The notes under the pieces were generated by a model that searched no databases, was not told the origin of the DNA, and was given only the letters and a program-made list of their open reading frames with translations. A stretch of 64,000 bases of DNA, taken from IMG/VR virus record IMGVR_UViG_3300032242_001752, positions 24,563-88,562 of that record; one strand, 5' to 3'. This document shows, one piece after another, positions 26,878 through 32,986 of the stretch. This stretch comes from a virus. How positions within the stretch are numbered: the first letter of the stretch is position 1; the number at the start of each line of letters is the position of its first letter. The translations under genes and the position numbers were made by a program.

Positions 26878-26925
26878 AGTGGGATTCCTTTCGAAGGGTT
26901 GGAGGGACACTTCTATTGTCGCTTA

Positions 26926-27087
26926 TTAATCCCTATTTCGCAGTGGATACGTGGCTATCCAGATGACTAGCGAGCCGATAATACACCAGCCAACTACGAC
27001 TTTAGCAGACCCTTCTAGGACTACCCAGGCCACAAACATGCCCAAAAGCGTCCATAATTGGCCTAGGAGGTCATTTAAGAACTTCAT
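26926..27087 (-). CDS. 53-residue membrane protein, second holin candidate
   Basis: ATG at 27087 has GAAGGA upstream. Two hydrophobic segments, LWTLLGMFVAWVVLEG and VVVGWCIIGSLVIWIATYP, flank a short basic turn, and the end is RNRD. Size and topology are those of small class II holins. It lies directly upstream of the endolysin gene in the same leftward operon. Overlaps the preceding frame by four bases. Confidence 0.65.
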   Translation of the reverse strand: MKFLNDLLGQLWTLLGMFVAWVVLEGSAKVVVGWCIIGSLVIWIATYPLRNRD

Positions 27088-27377
27088 TTAACTTTCCTTC
27101 GATTAGAACCAGATGAGCCGGAAGACGCGCCTCCAGCGGCATTAGCTGCGGCACTAGCAGCGCTTTGAGCTGCCATTAGCCCGGCTTGGGTTGCTACTTG
27201 CGTAACGATAATTGCCGAAATAACCACCTTCTGTGCCTTTTTACGGACAGCAGGTGGCAAATCAGCACCGATGTTGTTCAAAGCATTGGCAACATCAGTA
27301 AACCCTTGAAATACTGCCCCCAGTACCGGAACTGCTGCAATAGGGTTATTATTGCTATAGTCCTTTGGGGGTATTAT
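27084..27377 (-). CDS. -1 frameshift extension of the PA14 protein: C-terminal membrane anchor
   Basis: The frame is open from the slippery site (27377) to the stop at 27084, 97 residues, with no ATG or GTG near a ribosome binding site; a TTG at 27281 is internal. It starts IIPPKDYSNNNPIAAVPVLGA, contains a predicted membrane helix (KVVISAIIVTQVATQAGLMA), an Ala/Gly/Ser region and a basic end NRRKVK. This looks like a surface-protein anchor. Read through the frameshift it would extend the PA14 protein to about 584 residues. Independent initiation at TTG 27281 cannot be excluded. Confidence 0.6.
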   Translation of the reverse strand: MIPPKDYSNNNPIAAVPVLGAVFQGFTDVANALNNIGADLPPAVRKKAQKVVISAIIVTQVATQAGLMAAQSAASAAANAAGGASSGSSGSNRRKVK

Positions 27378-27383
27378 TTTAAA
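27317..27383 (-). promoter_or_regulatory. Probable programmed -1 frameshift signal
   Basis: In the leftward sense: slippery heptamer T TTA AAA (27383-27377), in frame with the upstream gene and directly before its TAA; a five-base spacer; then CCCCCA (27371-27366), which pairs with TGGGGG (27322-27317) to close a long-loop stem, with ATA/TAT pairs beyond a small bulge. Heptamer, phase, spacing and structure all fit canonical -1 frameshifting. Confidence 0.7.
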
Positions 27384-28837
27384 ACTAAAACAAACTGCTG
27401 TCTAGAAAGGTACGCACCGTCAGCGTAATATTTAGGATTACTTTTCTTTGGCCGTCTTTTGTCAGCGGCAGTTGGTTTAGGAATATTTGCTAAGTCAATC
27501 TTGGCCTGAGCAAGTTGCGCCTCTAAACTGTCTACCTTTTGAGCGGCATTGTCAATTCCAGAGAAAGTAACGCTGTATTGATTCTTTAAGTCCCTTAAAT
27601 TAGCATCGGCTACTGCTTTAGTATCACTACTAGTTTGCCAAGTATTTTCCGCAGATTGTACGTCTGAATTCTTTTGGTTTAAAACAGCCCGTTTTCCGGA
27701 TAACGTGGCACCGGCATATCCATAAGCAGTTACCTTACCGTCATAGGCATCGCAAGCATTTTGGTAAACAACATTTGCCTGCTCTTCAGCAGCCACTGCT
27801 TGAACATAATCGTTTGTCTTTTGGTCCAAGATAGTCTTTAGGGCTGGGTCTTTAACCATAGTTACTACTGCATCTTGGGTAAAGAAGGATGCTGGAGCTA
27901 CTGCATAAGCGCTACCATTTAAAGGCTTGTAGTTCAAGGTAGAACAAGCACCACCAGTCCACTCGTAGAACCAAGCATCTACAGCGTAAGATTTACCACC
28001 AGTAAAGCTAAACAGGCCAGTTGAGTTTGCTCCACAGCCTTTTAGTGACCAGTCATTGATTACCTGAGTACCGTTGATAGACATGTAGAAACCGTCATCA
28101 GCAGGGGCCTGGAAGTAAACTTTAGTGGTAGTTGGATATGTAATGTAACCACGGTAGTGAAGCATAATGTAATCAGAGCCACAGCCAAGAATATCTCCAT
28201 TACCCCAGTTAGCGTTAATCTGCGTAACTGTAGTTGTCTTACACTTTGTGTAGGCAGTATCTGACTTCTGTGGGGGATTACCGTTACGGCTAATTCCTGT
28301 ATAGACATCTACTTTCAAACCAGGTGTACTACCAGAACCGCCAGCGTTAATCAACTTAGTGTCGTAATCATTTTGTGCTTGGTTCATGGCTGCCTGAGCA
28401 TTATCGCTATTTTGCTGGGCGGTTACATAATTTGCGTATGTGCTATCTACAAGGTCACTAGCTGCATTGACTGCATCTACGGCTTTAGAAACAGCCGCTT
28501 CCGCAGCTTGCTCATCAGCAAATGCTGCATCGTAGCTTGCTCTTTTATCTGTGTAGTCAGCTTGAGCAGCGTCTAGGGCATCTTGCGCCTGAGTAACAGC
28601 TGTTTGGGCATCATTAATTTGATTTGCCTGGTCATTAGAAGAGTTAGTCCAGCTGTCTAATTCAGCTTGGGCGCTATTTAGCTGAGATTGTAAATCAGCA
28701 ATTTTAGCTTGGGCAGCTGCAACTTGATTATTGTAATCAGTGGTGCTGTCAGCAGAGGCAGGGCTTGATAAAAAGAATACGAACAGTAGTGCGAGAGGGG
28801 TTACGAATAGTGCTGCGAACTTACGCAGTCTAGACAC
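27374..28837 (-). CDS. Secreted PA14-domain surface protein with coiled coil
   Basis: 487 residues from GTG 28837, chosen because AAAAGGA lies just upstream; a TTG at 28852 does not have one. Signal peptide: SRLRKF then a long hydrophobic core ending SSPASA|D. Residues 30-160 are Ala/Gln/Asp-rich coiled coil. The middle (LKVDVYTG..TVTQINANWGNGDILGCGSDYIMLHYRGYI..TKVYFQAPADDGFYMSINGTQVINDW) is a PA14-type carbohydrate-binding domain with paired cysteines. A second coiled coil follows. First gene of the lysis operon; may act on the host surface, e.g. in adhesion, superinfection exclusion or release. The 3' end carries a frameshift signal. Confidence 0.75.
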   Translation of the reverse strand: MSRLRKFAALFVTPLALLFVFFLSSPASADSTTDYNNQVAAAQAKIADLQSQLNSAQAELDSWTNSSNDQANQINDAQTAVTQAQDALDAAQADYTDKRASYDAAFADEQAAEAAVSKAVDAVNAASDLVDSTYANYVTAQQNSDNAQAAMNQAQNDYDTKLINAGGSGSTPGLKVDVYTGISRNGNPPQKSDTAYTKCKTTTVTQINANWGNGDILGCGSDYIMLHYRGYITYPTTTKVYFQAPADDGFYMSINGTQVINDWSLKGCGANSTGLFSFTGGKSYAVDAWFYEWTGGACSTLNYKPLNGSAYAVAPASFFTQDAVVTMVKDPALKTILDQKTNDYVQAVAAEEQANVVYQNACDAYDGKVTAYGYAGATLSGKRAVLNQKNSDVQSAENTWQTSSDTKAVADANLRDLKNQYSVTFSGIDNAAQKVDSLEAQLAQAKIDLANIPKPTAADKRRPKKSNPKYYADGAYLSRQQFVLVLK

Positions 28838-28905
28838 TTGGTTCCTTTTCAAAAATAGGGGATAATTTATTGTCCCTCATAAGGGTGTATTTTTTCTGCT
28901 TAAAC

Positions 28906-28936
28906 TTGACAAAGCCCCTAAAACCTGTGCTATGGT
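28906..28936 (+). promoter_or_regulatory. Probable promoter for the NlpC/P60 gene
   Basis: TTGACA (28906-28911) with a 19-base spacer to TATGGT (28931-28936), which is preceded by TG as an extended -10. The gap 28838-29014 separates divergent operons, so a leftward promoter must also be here, but I see no convincing one. Confidence 0.55.
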
Positions 28937-29014
28937 TTTACCCATAACTGAATATAGTGTCACTTCGACAATAAACGACCCCAGCACTAAAGCAATGAAA
29001 GGTAAGGTCGCCAA

Positions 29015-29539
29015 ATGAAAAAGTACGTAATAATCGCCAGCGTAATGTTAACTCTCGCTGGTTGTTCTGCTTCTGCAGCAACTGCTGTAGTTACAGATTT
29101 ACAAAAAACAAATACACAGGTTTCACATGTGTCTTTTAACCAAGCTTTAACATCTAAAGCTAATGGTAAAAAAATGATTCGCACTGTGAACTACCTAATA
29201 TCACGCGTAGGAAGAACCTCTTACGTATTCTCAGGAGAAACCCCATATGGTTGGGATTGCTCCGGTATGGTCCGTTGGACATACAAACAATTTGGTATCA
29301 CGCTCCCTCACTCTGCTAATAAACAGGGTCATTTGGGAGCCCGTGTAAACAAACCTAAAATAGGCGACATAGTTGTTTTTGCCTATAAGGGACGCACGGA
29401 TTTCTACCACGCCGCCATCTACATTGGTAAAGGCAAAGTAATCAACGCTAACTACGGCTCAGGCACCACTATAATCGAGCCATTATCGGACTACAAAGGT
29501 AGCGAAATTCGGTTTATCCGAGTGTTACCTACGATATAA
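29015..29539 (+). CDS. NlpC/P60 cell-wall peptidase, predicted lipoprotein
   Basis: 174 residues. Signal sequence MKKYVIIASVML with lipobox LAGC (Cys17), so it is probably lipid-anchored outside the membrane. The NlpC/P60 core has the catalytic cysteine in WDCSGMVRW, LPHSANKQ, and the catalytic histidine in FYHAAIYIGKGKVINA. It cleaves peptide stems in peptidoglycan. Independently transcribed and divergent from the lysis cassette, it may help lysis or remodel the wall. Upstream a 7-codon frame (28994-29017) overlaps its start. Confidence 0.85.
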   Translation: MKKYVIIASVMLTLAGCSASAATAVVTDLQKTNTQVSHVSFNQALTSKANGKKMIRTVNYLISRVGRTSYVFSGETPYGWDCSGMVRWTYKQFGITLPHSANKQGHLGARVNKPKIGDIVVFAYKGRTDFYHAAIYIGKGKVINANYGSGTTIIEPLSDYKGSEIRFIRVLPTI

Positions 29540-29540
29540 T
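29535..29540 (+). promoter_or_regulatory. -10 box in front of tRNA-Thr
   Basis: TATAAT overlaps the stop of the NlpC/P60 gene and lies nine bases before the tRNA 5' end, so transcription would start almost at the tRNA itself. The -35 region (TTTATC, 29513-29518) is weak. Confidence 0.5.
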
Positions 29541-29549
29541 GTAACGGTC

Positions 29550-29622
29550 GCCTCAATAGCTCAGTTGGTAGAGCGCAATACTTGTAATATTGATGTCGCG
29601 GGTTCGATTCCTGCTTGAGGCT
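29550..29622 (+). tRNA. tRNA-Thr (anticodon TGT)
   Basis: 73 bases with full cloverleaf: acceptor GCCTCAA/TTGAGGC, D arm GCTC..GAGC, anticodon stem CAATA/TATTG with loop CTTGTAA (anticodon TGT, codon ACA), and T arm GCGGG TTCGATT CCTGC. CCA is not encoded. ACA codons are frequent in the Thr-rich tail genes here, so a supply role is plausible. Confidence 0.95.
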
Positions 29623-29626
29623 CTTT

Positions 29627-29637
29627 TATGGTAAAAT
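29627..29637 (+). promoter_or_regulatory. Possible extended -10 promoter (TATGGTAAAAT) after tRNA-Thr
   Basis: TATGGTAAAAT is repeated exactly after tRNA-Asn (30668-30678) and partly at 5357-5365. It lies about 90 bases before the Hsp20 start. Could be a promoter or a processing site. No -35 match. Confidence 0.4.
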
Positions 29638-29672
29638 CTTCTTAGACACGCCAATCGGGTGTCATAAATAAT

Positions 29673-29728
29673 ACTGTGCTACGGGCAGTAAAAGTACCAA
29701 GGCACAGTTGTCGTCTAAAGGAGACAAC
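29673..29728 (+). promoter_or_regulatory. Folded leader that encloses the Hsp20 ribosome binding site
   Basis: Helix 1 pairs ACTGTGC (29673-29679) with GCACAGT (29702-29708). Helix 2 pairs GTTGTC (29707-29712) with GACAAC (29723-29728) directly before the ATG, putting AAAGGAG (29717-29723) in its loop and stem. The helices share two bases. A small hairpin GACAC/GTGTC precedes at 29645-29663. Such an arrangement could control translation, possibly by temperature. Confidence 0.5.
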
Positions 29729-30283
29729 ATGAACATATTAAGTGATGAGTTCCCAGACCCATGGGATAAGCACAGAAATCCATATGACCCATATGGTAAA
29801 GCAATTCCAAATCCGCATGACCCTGCGGATGTTTATAAAAAGTGGCAAAAACCTGCCGCCCCTAAAGTCATTACTATTAATGACTTGTTTCCCAGCTTAG
29901 ACCGCTGGGCTATTGGCTATTCGTCAATCCTAGAACAACTTAAGGAAATGTCTGCTGTAAAGGCGAGCTACCCTCCTTATGACATTATTGACCAAAACCC
30001 ATTTTCCACCCTTATCAACGTCGCTGTGGCTGGTTTCACTAAAAAGGACCTTACAATCACAGTCGAAGAAAGGACGTTGAAAATTGAAGGAACAAAAGAA
30101 GAAAAAGAATCAGAAGGAACGCTCGTTCACAACGGCATTGCTGGACGCGATTTTAAACTCACCTTTGCCTTGGCTGAGTTTTATGAAGTAGAGTCAGCTG
30201 CTGTTAAAGACGGTATCCTAACGGTCAAGCTCATTAAAAATATTCCTGATGAAAAAAAGCCAAAGGTTATTGACATCAAGTAA
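29729..30283 (+). CDS. Small heat shock protein (Hsp20 / alpha-crystallin)
   Basis: 184 residues from ATG 29729; a TTG at 29708 is less likely because AAAGGAG fits the ATG. Residues 85-184 form the alpha-crystallin domain: LINVAVAGFTKKDLTITVEERTLKIEG, then GRDFKLTFALAEFYEVESA and DGILTVKLIKNIP. A Pro/Asn/Asp-rich N-terminal arm precedes. Hsp20 proteins are common in phages of aquatic bacteria and may help capsid folding. Its leader is highly structured. Confidence 0.9.
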   Translation: MNILSDEFPDPWDKHRNPYDPYGKAIPNPHDPADVYKKWQKPAAPKVITINDLFPSLDRWAIGYSSILEQLKEMSAVKASYPPYDIIDQNPFSTLINVAVAGFTKKDLTITVEERTLKIEGTKEEKESEGTLVHNGIAGRDFKLTFALAEFYEVESAAVKDGILTVKLIKNIPDEKKPKVIDIK

Positions 30284-30302
30284 TTTTGATGTAAACTAAA
30301 AG

Positions 30303-30339
30303 TCCTCCCGGCAAGCTTTCGACGTGTTTGCCGGGGGGA
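30303..30339 (+). other. Strong hairpin after Hsp20 and before the tRNA-like RNA
   Basis: Bases 30303-30314 and 30328-30339 pair over 12 bp (one G-U), loop of 13 bases. There is no U-run, so it is a poor terminator; it ends five bases before the tRNA-like domain and could be a processing or stability element. Confidence 0.7.
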
Positions 30340-30343
30340 GCTA

Positions 30344-30423
30344 GGGCCTGAAATGGTGTCGATTGCAGAACAAAGCCTCCAGTAGGAATCTGTAAGACCA
30401 CAGTTCAATTCTGTGCAGGTCCA
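30344..30423 (+). ncRNA. tmRNA-like tRNA domain lacking the mRNA part
   Basis: 80 bases fold as a tmRNA tRNA-like domain: acceptor GGGCCTG/CAGGTCC with a G3-U70 wobble (the alanine identity pair) and discriminator A; no U8; a D-loop region GGTGTCGA similar to the GGxTTCGA of tmRNA; a seven-base-pair stem TTGCAGA/TCTGTAA in the place of tmRNA P2, closed by a 19-base loop instead of an mRNA-like region; then a perfect T arm CACAG TTCAATT CTGTG. No 5-bp anticodon stem with 7-base loop can be drawn. It is therefore not an ordinary tRNA. The 3' end reads ACGA, one base from ACCA. Confidence 0.7.
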
Positions 30424-30592
30424 CGATGCACGCATGTCCAGCGGCATTGGGGTCACGTACCTCACCTTAGTCGCGAGGCTAGGCGTTTAAGGCTCTTTAC
30501 TGCTGAGTCCACAAAACCAACCAGCAGAGCGAAAGCTTGAGACGACTCGCAAGAGTGGGAACGCCCGAAAGGGTCAGTACTAGGTTTTCCAA
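30424..30592 (+). ncRNA. Structured RNA candidate with three GNRA hairpins
   Basis: No convincing reading frame. A stem CTGCTG/CAGCAG (30500-30505 with 30522-30527) is followed by three hairpins with GNRA tetraloops: GAGC-GAAA-GCTT (30527-30538), ACTC-GCAA-GAGT (30545-30556) and GCCC-GAAA-GGGT (30563-30574). Further left CCTC/GAGG pairing is possible around 30455-30477. Three GNRA loops in 50 bases are unlikely by chance and typical of compact structured RNAs. Could be part of one transcript with the tRNA-like domain and tRNA-Asn. Confidence 0.5.
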
Positions 30593-30664
30593 TGACCATT
30601 AGCTCAATGGCAGAGCAGAGAGCTGTTAACTCTAAGGTTCCTGGTTCGAGTCCAGGATGGTCAG
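30593..30664 (+). tRNA. tRNA-Asn (anticodon GTT)
   Basis: 72 bases: acceptor TGACCAT/ATGGTCA, D arm GCTC..GAGC, anticodon loop CTGTTAA (GTT), T arm CCTGG TTCGAGT CCAGG. The anticodon stem GAGAG/CTCTA has one mismatch at its base. CCA not encoded. Confidence 0.93.
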
Positions 30665-30667
30665 CTT

Positions 30668-30678
30668 TATGGTAAAAT
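30668..30678 (+). promoter_or_regulatory. Extended -10 promoter giving a leaderless mRNA
   Basis: TATGGTAAAAT, with TAAAAT ending six bases before ATG 30685. The same ATAGGTATGCC context occurs at 43946-43956. Transcription would start at or next to the A of the ATG, as in actinobacterial leaderless genes. Confidence 0.5.
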
Positions 30679-30684
30679 ATAGGT

Positions 30685-30849
30685 ATGCCAAACGCACCTA
30701 AGACCCCGACGCGCACCGTAAGAGTGCCTGATGATCTGTGGCTTGCCGCTCAAAAAGAAGCCGCCAAGCAGGGAATCACCGTAACCAGCGTCCTTCTAGA
30801 AGCTCTAGAAAAATTTATTTCTGAGGGACTTGACAAAGTCTCAGAGTAA
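30685..30849 (+). CDS. Ribbon-helix-helix DNA-binding protein
   Basis: 54 residues: a beta strand TRTVRVPDDLWLAAQKEA, a GITVTSVLLEALEKFI helix, typical of Arc/CopG-type repressors, which dimerise and insert the strand into the major groove. No ribosome binding site; probably leaderless (see promoter at 30668). Likely a regulator of nearby genes. Confidence 0.75.
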   Translation: MPNAPKTPTRTVRVPDDLWLAAQKEAAKQGITVTSVLLEALEKFISEGLDKVSE

Positions 30850-30852
30850 GTG

Positions 30853-30893
30853 TTAGCGTTGTACCGCTAAGACATAGCATCCCCTACGGGGGT
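30853..30893 (+). other. Two hairpins in the leader of the next gene
   Basis: TTAGCG/CGCTAA (30853-30858 with 30865-30870) and CCCC-tac-GGGG (30881-30891) lie between the repressor stop and ATG 30912. Neither is followed by a U-run. May be an attenuator or stability element. Confidence 0.4.
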
Positions 30894-30911
30894 TAGACTA
30901 CAGAGGTACAA

Positions 30912-31346
30912 ATGCCAATTAATCAAGAAACACCAAGCCCGGATATTGAACGTGTCCGCAAAGAAGTTCAGCAATACGTCTTTCTAAAAGACGAAGTATC
31001 TGGAATTGAAACTAGAGTAGGCGAGCTAAGAAAGCGTATTCTATCCCTAGTTGAAGAACTGGGCGAAACTAACGACAAGGGAAGCATTGTACTTCCTATT
31101 TCCGATTCTGTCAGCAACACAGCTAGCGTGGTAAAGCAGCGCCGTGTGTCTAAAGTATTCGACGAAGACAAAGCCCACAACCTATTAGCAGAAAAAGGTT
31201 TAACTGAGTTTTGCACAAAAACCATTGTGGTACTTGACCAAGATGCTGTCATGGCTGCATACTATGATGGTAAGTTAACCGATGCAGACATCGAAACAAT
31301 GTTCCCTGAGAAAGTTTCATGGGCACTAATTTTGGAGAAGAACTAA
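30912..31346 (+). CDS. Conserved coiled-coil phage protein
   Basis: 144 residues. A heptad-rich N-terminal helix (RVRKEVQQYVFLKDEVSGIETRV, then GELRKRILSLVEELGE), a beta part, and the C-terminal EKVSWALILEKN. RBS AGAGGT upstream. Similar proteins occur in many actinophages without known role. First gene of the DNA-metabolism operon running to 38981. Confidence 0.6.
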   Translation: MPINQETPSPDIERVRKEVQQYVFLKDEVSGIETRVGELRKRILSLVEELGETNDKGSIVLPISDSVSNTASVVKQRRVSKVFDEDKAHNLLAEKGLTEFCTKTIVVLDQDAVMAAYYDGKLTDADIETMFPEKVSWALILEKN

Positions 31347-31579
31347 TGGCTAAGATGGCAGAACTACACGCAGAACTAACTGAACTACCTGACTCAGAAA
31401 AGTCATATATGGAAGGCTTTTTTAGAGGCCGCGCCGAAGGACTTGCTATCGGTCAAGAAGAGGGCGAATTCACAGAACGTGAACGCATTATCAAGCTGCT
31501 AGAAACTAATTTGCCTTTGGTATTTACTGAAACAGTTGCTCAAGTAACCGTAGCTTTAATTAAAGTAGAAGATAAATGA
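31346..31579 (+). CDS. Small acidic helical protein
   Basis: 77 residues from ATG 31346 that overlaps the previous stop; GGAG is within the preceding gene. Sequence includes SYMEGFFRGRAEGLAIGQEEGEF, an amphipathic helix. No family recognised. Confidence 0.6.
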   Translation: MAKMAELHAELTELPDSEKSYMEGFFRGRAEGLAIGQEEGEFTERERIIKLLETNLPLVFTETVAQVTVALIKVEDK

Positions 31580-31644
31580 GTTTCCTTATCGGATGCTTCA
31601 TTGTTCTAGTCGTATTTGGAATTATAAGTTTTTTTAACGCATGA
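31576..31644 (+). CDS. 22-residue membrane peptide
   Basis: ATGA overlaps the previous stop and its own TGA overlaps the ATG of the methyltransferase gene. Product SFLIGCFIVLVVFGIISFF is one hydrophobic helix. Coupling on both sides suggests it is translated, though so short a frame remains uncertain. Confidence 0.45.
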   Translation: MSFLIGCFIVLVVFGIISFFNA

Positions 31645-32078
31645 CCCAAATAAACCCAGGGCTATACTCCAGTGCTACTGATGACTGGGGTACGCCTAAA
31701 CCATTATTTGATGAACTAGACTCTGAGTTTAGTTTTACCCTAGATGCCTGTGCTAGTGCTCATAACTTCAAAGTAAACAAGTATTTTACTAAAGAAGACA
31801 ACGCGCTAGTGCAGGACTGGGTAGGGATTGTCTGGATGAATCCGCCTTATGGACGTACTATTGGTCAGTGGATGAAAAAGGCATTTGACGAATCTCAAAA
31901 AGGTGCTACAGTAGTCTGTCTAGTACCTGCTAGAACTGATACCGCGTGGTGGCACGATTACGCTATGAAAGGCGAAATTCGTTTTCTACGTGGTAGAGTA
32001 AAGTTTCAACAACCGGGTAAGAGCGGAAAAGACTCCGCTCCATTCCCGAGTGCTATAGTAATTTTTAGGAGCAACTAA
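31641..32078 (+). CDS. DNA N6-adenine methyltransferase (phage Dam-like)
   Basis: 145 residues. Starts YSSATDDWGTPKPLFDELD, then FTLDACASAHNFKVNKYFT, catalytic NPPYGRTIGQWMKKA near residue 73 and VCLVPARTDTAWWHD. This is the short phage N6-adenine methyltransferase family (PF05869). It uses SAM to methylate adenine, probably to protect phage DNA from restriction. Overlaps neighbours by one to four bases. Confidence 0.9.
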   Translation: MTQINPGLYSSATDDWGTPKPLFDELDSEFSFTLDACASAHNFKVNKYFTKEDNALVQDWVGIVWMNPPYGRTIGQWMKKAFDESQKGATVVCLVPARTDTAWWHDYAMKGEIRFLRGRVKFQQPGKSGKDSAPFPSAIVIFRSN

Positions 32079-32569
32079 TGCAAACATTTCTGCCGTATAA
32101 AAACTTTGCCGAATCGGCCAGCGCTTTAGATAATAAGCGTTTAAACAAACAAATACTTGAAGGCTATCAAATCCTCAAGGTACTTAATAATGATGACCCT
32201 AAAGCTGGTTGGAGAAATCACCCAGCTGTAAAAATGTGGAAAGGCCACGAAGGACAGCTTTGGCTATACATCATGAACATGGTAGATGAAGCCAATAAGC
32301 GTGGAATTAAGACCGAAAACAACATGGACAACCTCCGTGTACTAAAAAAATACACCTCAAGAAATTGGGGATGGGCTTTACCTAAGTGGTATACAGACCC
32401 CTTCACAATGCGTAGAGTCCTTGCTACCCATAAAGCTAACCTTTTCCGTAAAGACCCTGTATACTATTTTGAGTTTGCCTCGTCAGTTACCGATAAAGCA
32501 AATACACCATGTTGCGAAAAATGCAACTATTACTGGGTAACCCATAAGGAGAAATCTAATGAAAGTTAA
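32078..32569 (+). CDS. Pyrimidine dimer DNA glycosylase (endonuclease V-like)
   Basis: 163 residues. MQTFLPYKNFAESASALDNKRL, then NKQILEGYQILKVL, and GWRNHPAVKMWKGHEGQLWLYI are hallmarks of the family annotated as pyrimidine dimer glycosylase / MSMEG_6728-like. C-terminal CCEKCNYY adds a possible metal site. Repairs UV damage, which suits a phage of surface waters (inference). Confidence 0.75.
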   Translation: MQTFLPYKNFAESASALDNKRLNKQILEGYQILKVLNNDDPKAGWRNHPAVKMWKGHEGQLWLYIMNMVDEANKRGIKTENNMDNLRVLKKYTSRNWGWALPKWYTDPFTMRRVLATHKANLFRKDPVYYFEFASSVTDKANTPCCEKCNYYWVTHKEKSNES

Positions 32570-32807
32570 AGTTTATACAAATCCAAACTGTGTACAGTGC
32601 GATGCAACGAAGCGTTGGCTAACCGCAAACAAAATTAACTTTGAAACCAAGCTAATTTCAGAAAGCCCTGAAATTGAGGACCTTATCAAAGAAAAAGGGT
32701 TTGTTGCTGCCCCAGTTGTGACCGCAGATGAAATGTCATGGTCAGGGTTTAGACTAGAAAAGCTTAAAACAATCAACAATATAATTTTTTCTGAGGAACA
32801 CAAGTGA
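32559..32807 (+). CDS. nrdH: NrdH-type glutaredoxin-like protein
   Basis: 82 residues: MKVKVYTNPNCVQCDATKRWL with the redox CVQC motif at 11-14, and the WSGFRLEKL motif near residue 65, diagnostic for NrdH redoxins. It supplies electrons to ribonucleotide reductase, here presumably of the host since no nrd genes are in this window. Overlaps the preceding gene by 11 bases. Confidence 0.85.
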   Translation: MKVKVYTNPNCVQCDATKRWLTANKINFETKLISESPEIEDLIKEKGFVAAPVVTADEMSWSGFRLEKLKTINNIIFSEEHK

Positions 32808-32986
32808 GCGATAAAATAACTCTTACCAAAAAAGATGTTTTTGGATTTGCGTTAATTATAGTACTTATGCTAGGCTCTTTGGTCTATGGATTTTTTCTAT
32901 TAAAAAACAAGACCCCAGAAAACTGTTGGGGTCAGTATACGACAGAAGATGCAGCTATTTATAACTGCGAAAAACATCATGGCTGA
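32804..32986 (+). CDS. Single-pass membrane protein
   Basis: 60 residues with one hydrophobic helix (FGFALIIVLMLGSLVYGFFLL, about 14-34) and a short outer part with two cysteines (ENCWGQY, YNCEKHHG). GTG start overlapping the previous stop. Function unknown. Confidence 0.6.
   Translation: MSDKITLTKKDVFGFALIIVLMLGSLVYGFFLLKNKTPENCWGQYTTEDAAIYNCEKHHG

Noticed and set aside
27084-27281. Independent 65-residue gene starting at TTG 27281
   Set aside because: No ribosome binding site; the frame stays open back to the slippery heptamer with sensible protein sequence, so frameshift extension is more likely.
30344-30423. Attachment-site remnant of a tmRNA gene
   Set aside because: An att remnant would hold only the 3' part of the gene; here both acceptor strands, D-loop region and T arm are present, and no integrase is seen.
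30344-30423. Ordinary tRNA with an odd D arm
   Set aside because: No 5-bp stem with 7-base loop can be formed in 30351-30398, and the U8 position is A.
30462-30716. Leftward 84-residue reading frame over tRNA-Asn
   Set aside because: It runs antisense to tRNA-Asn and the GNRA hairpins, has no ribosome binding site and no familiar motif.
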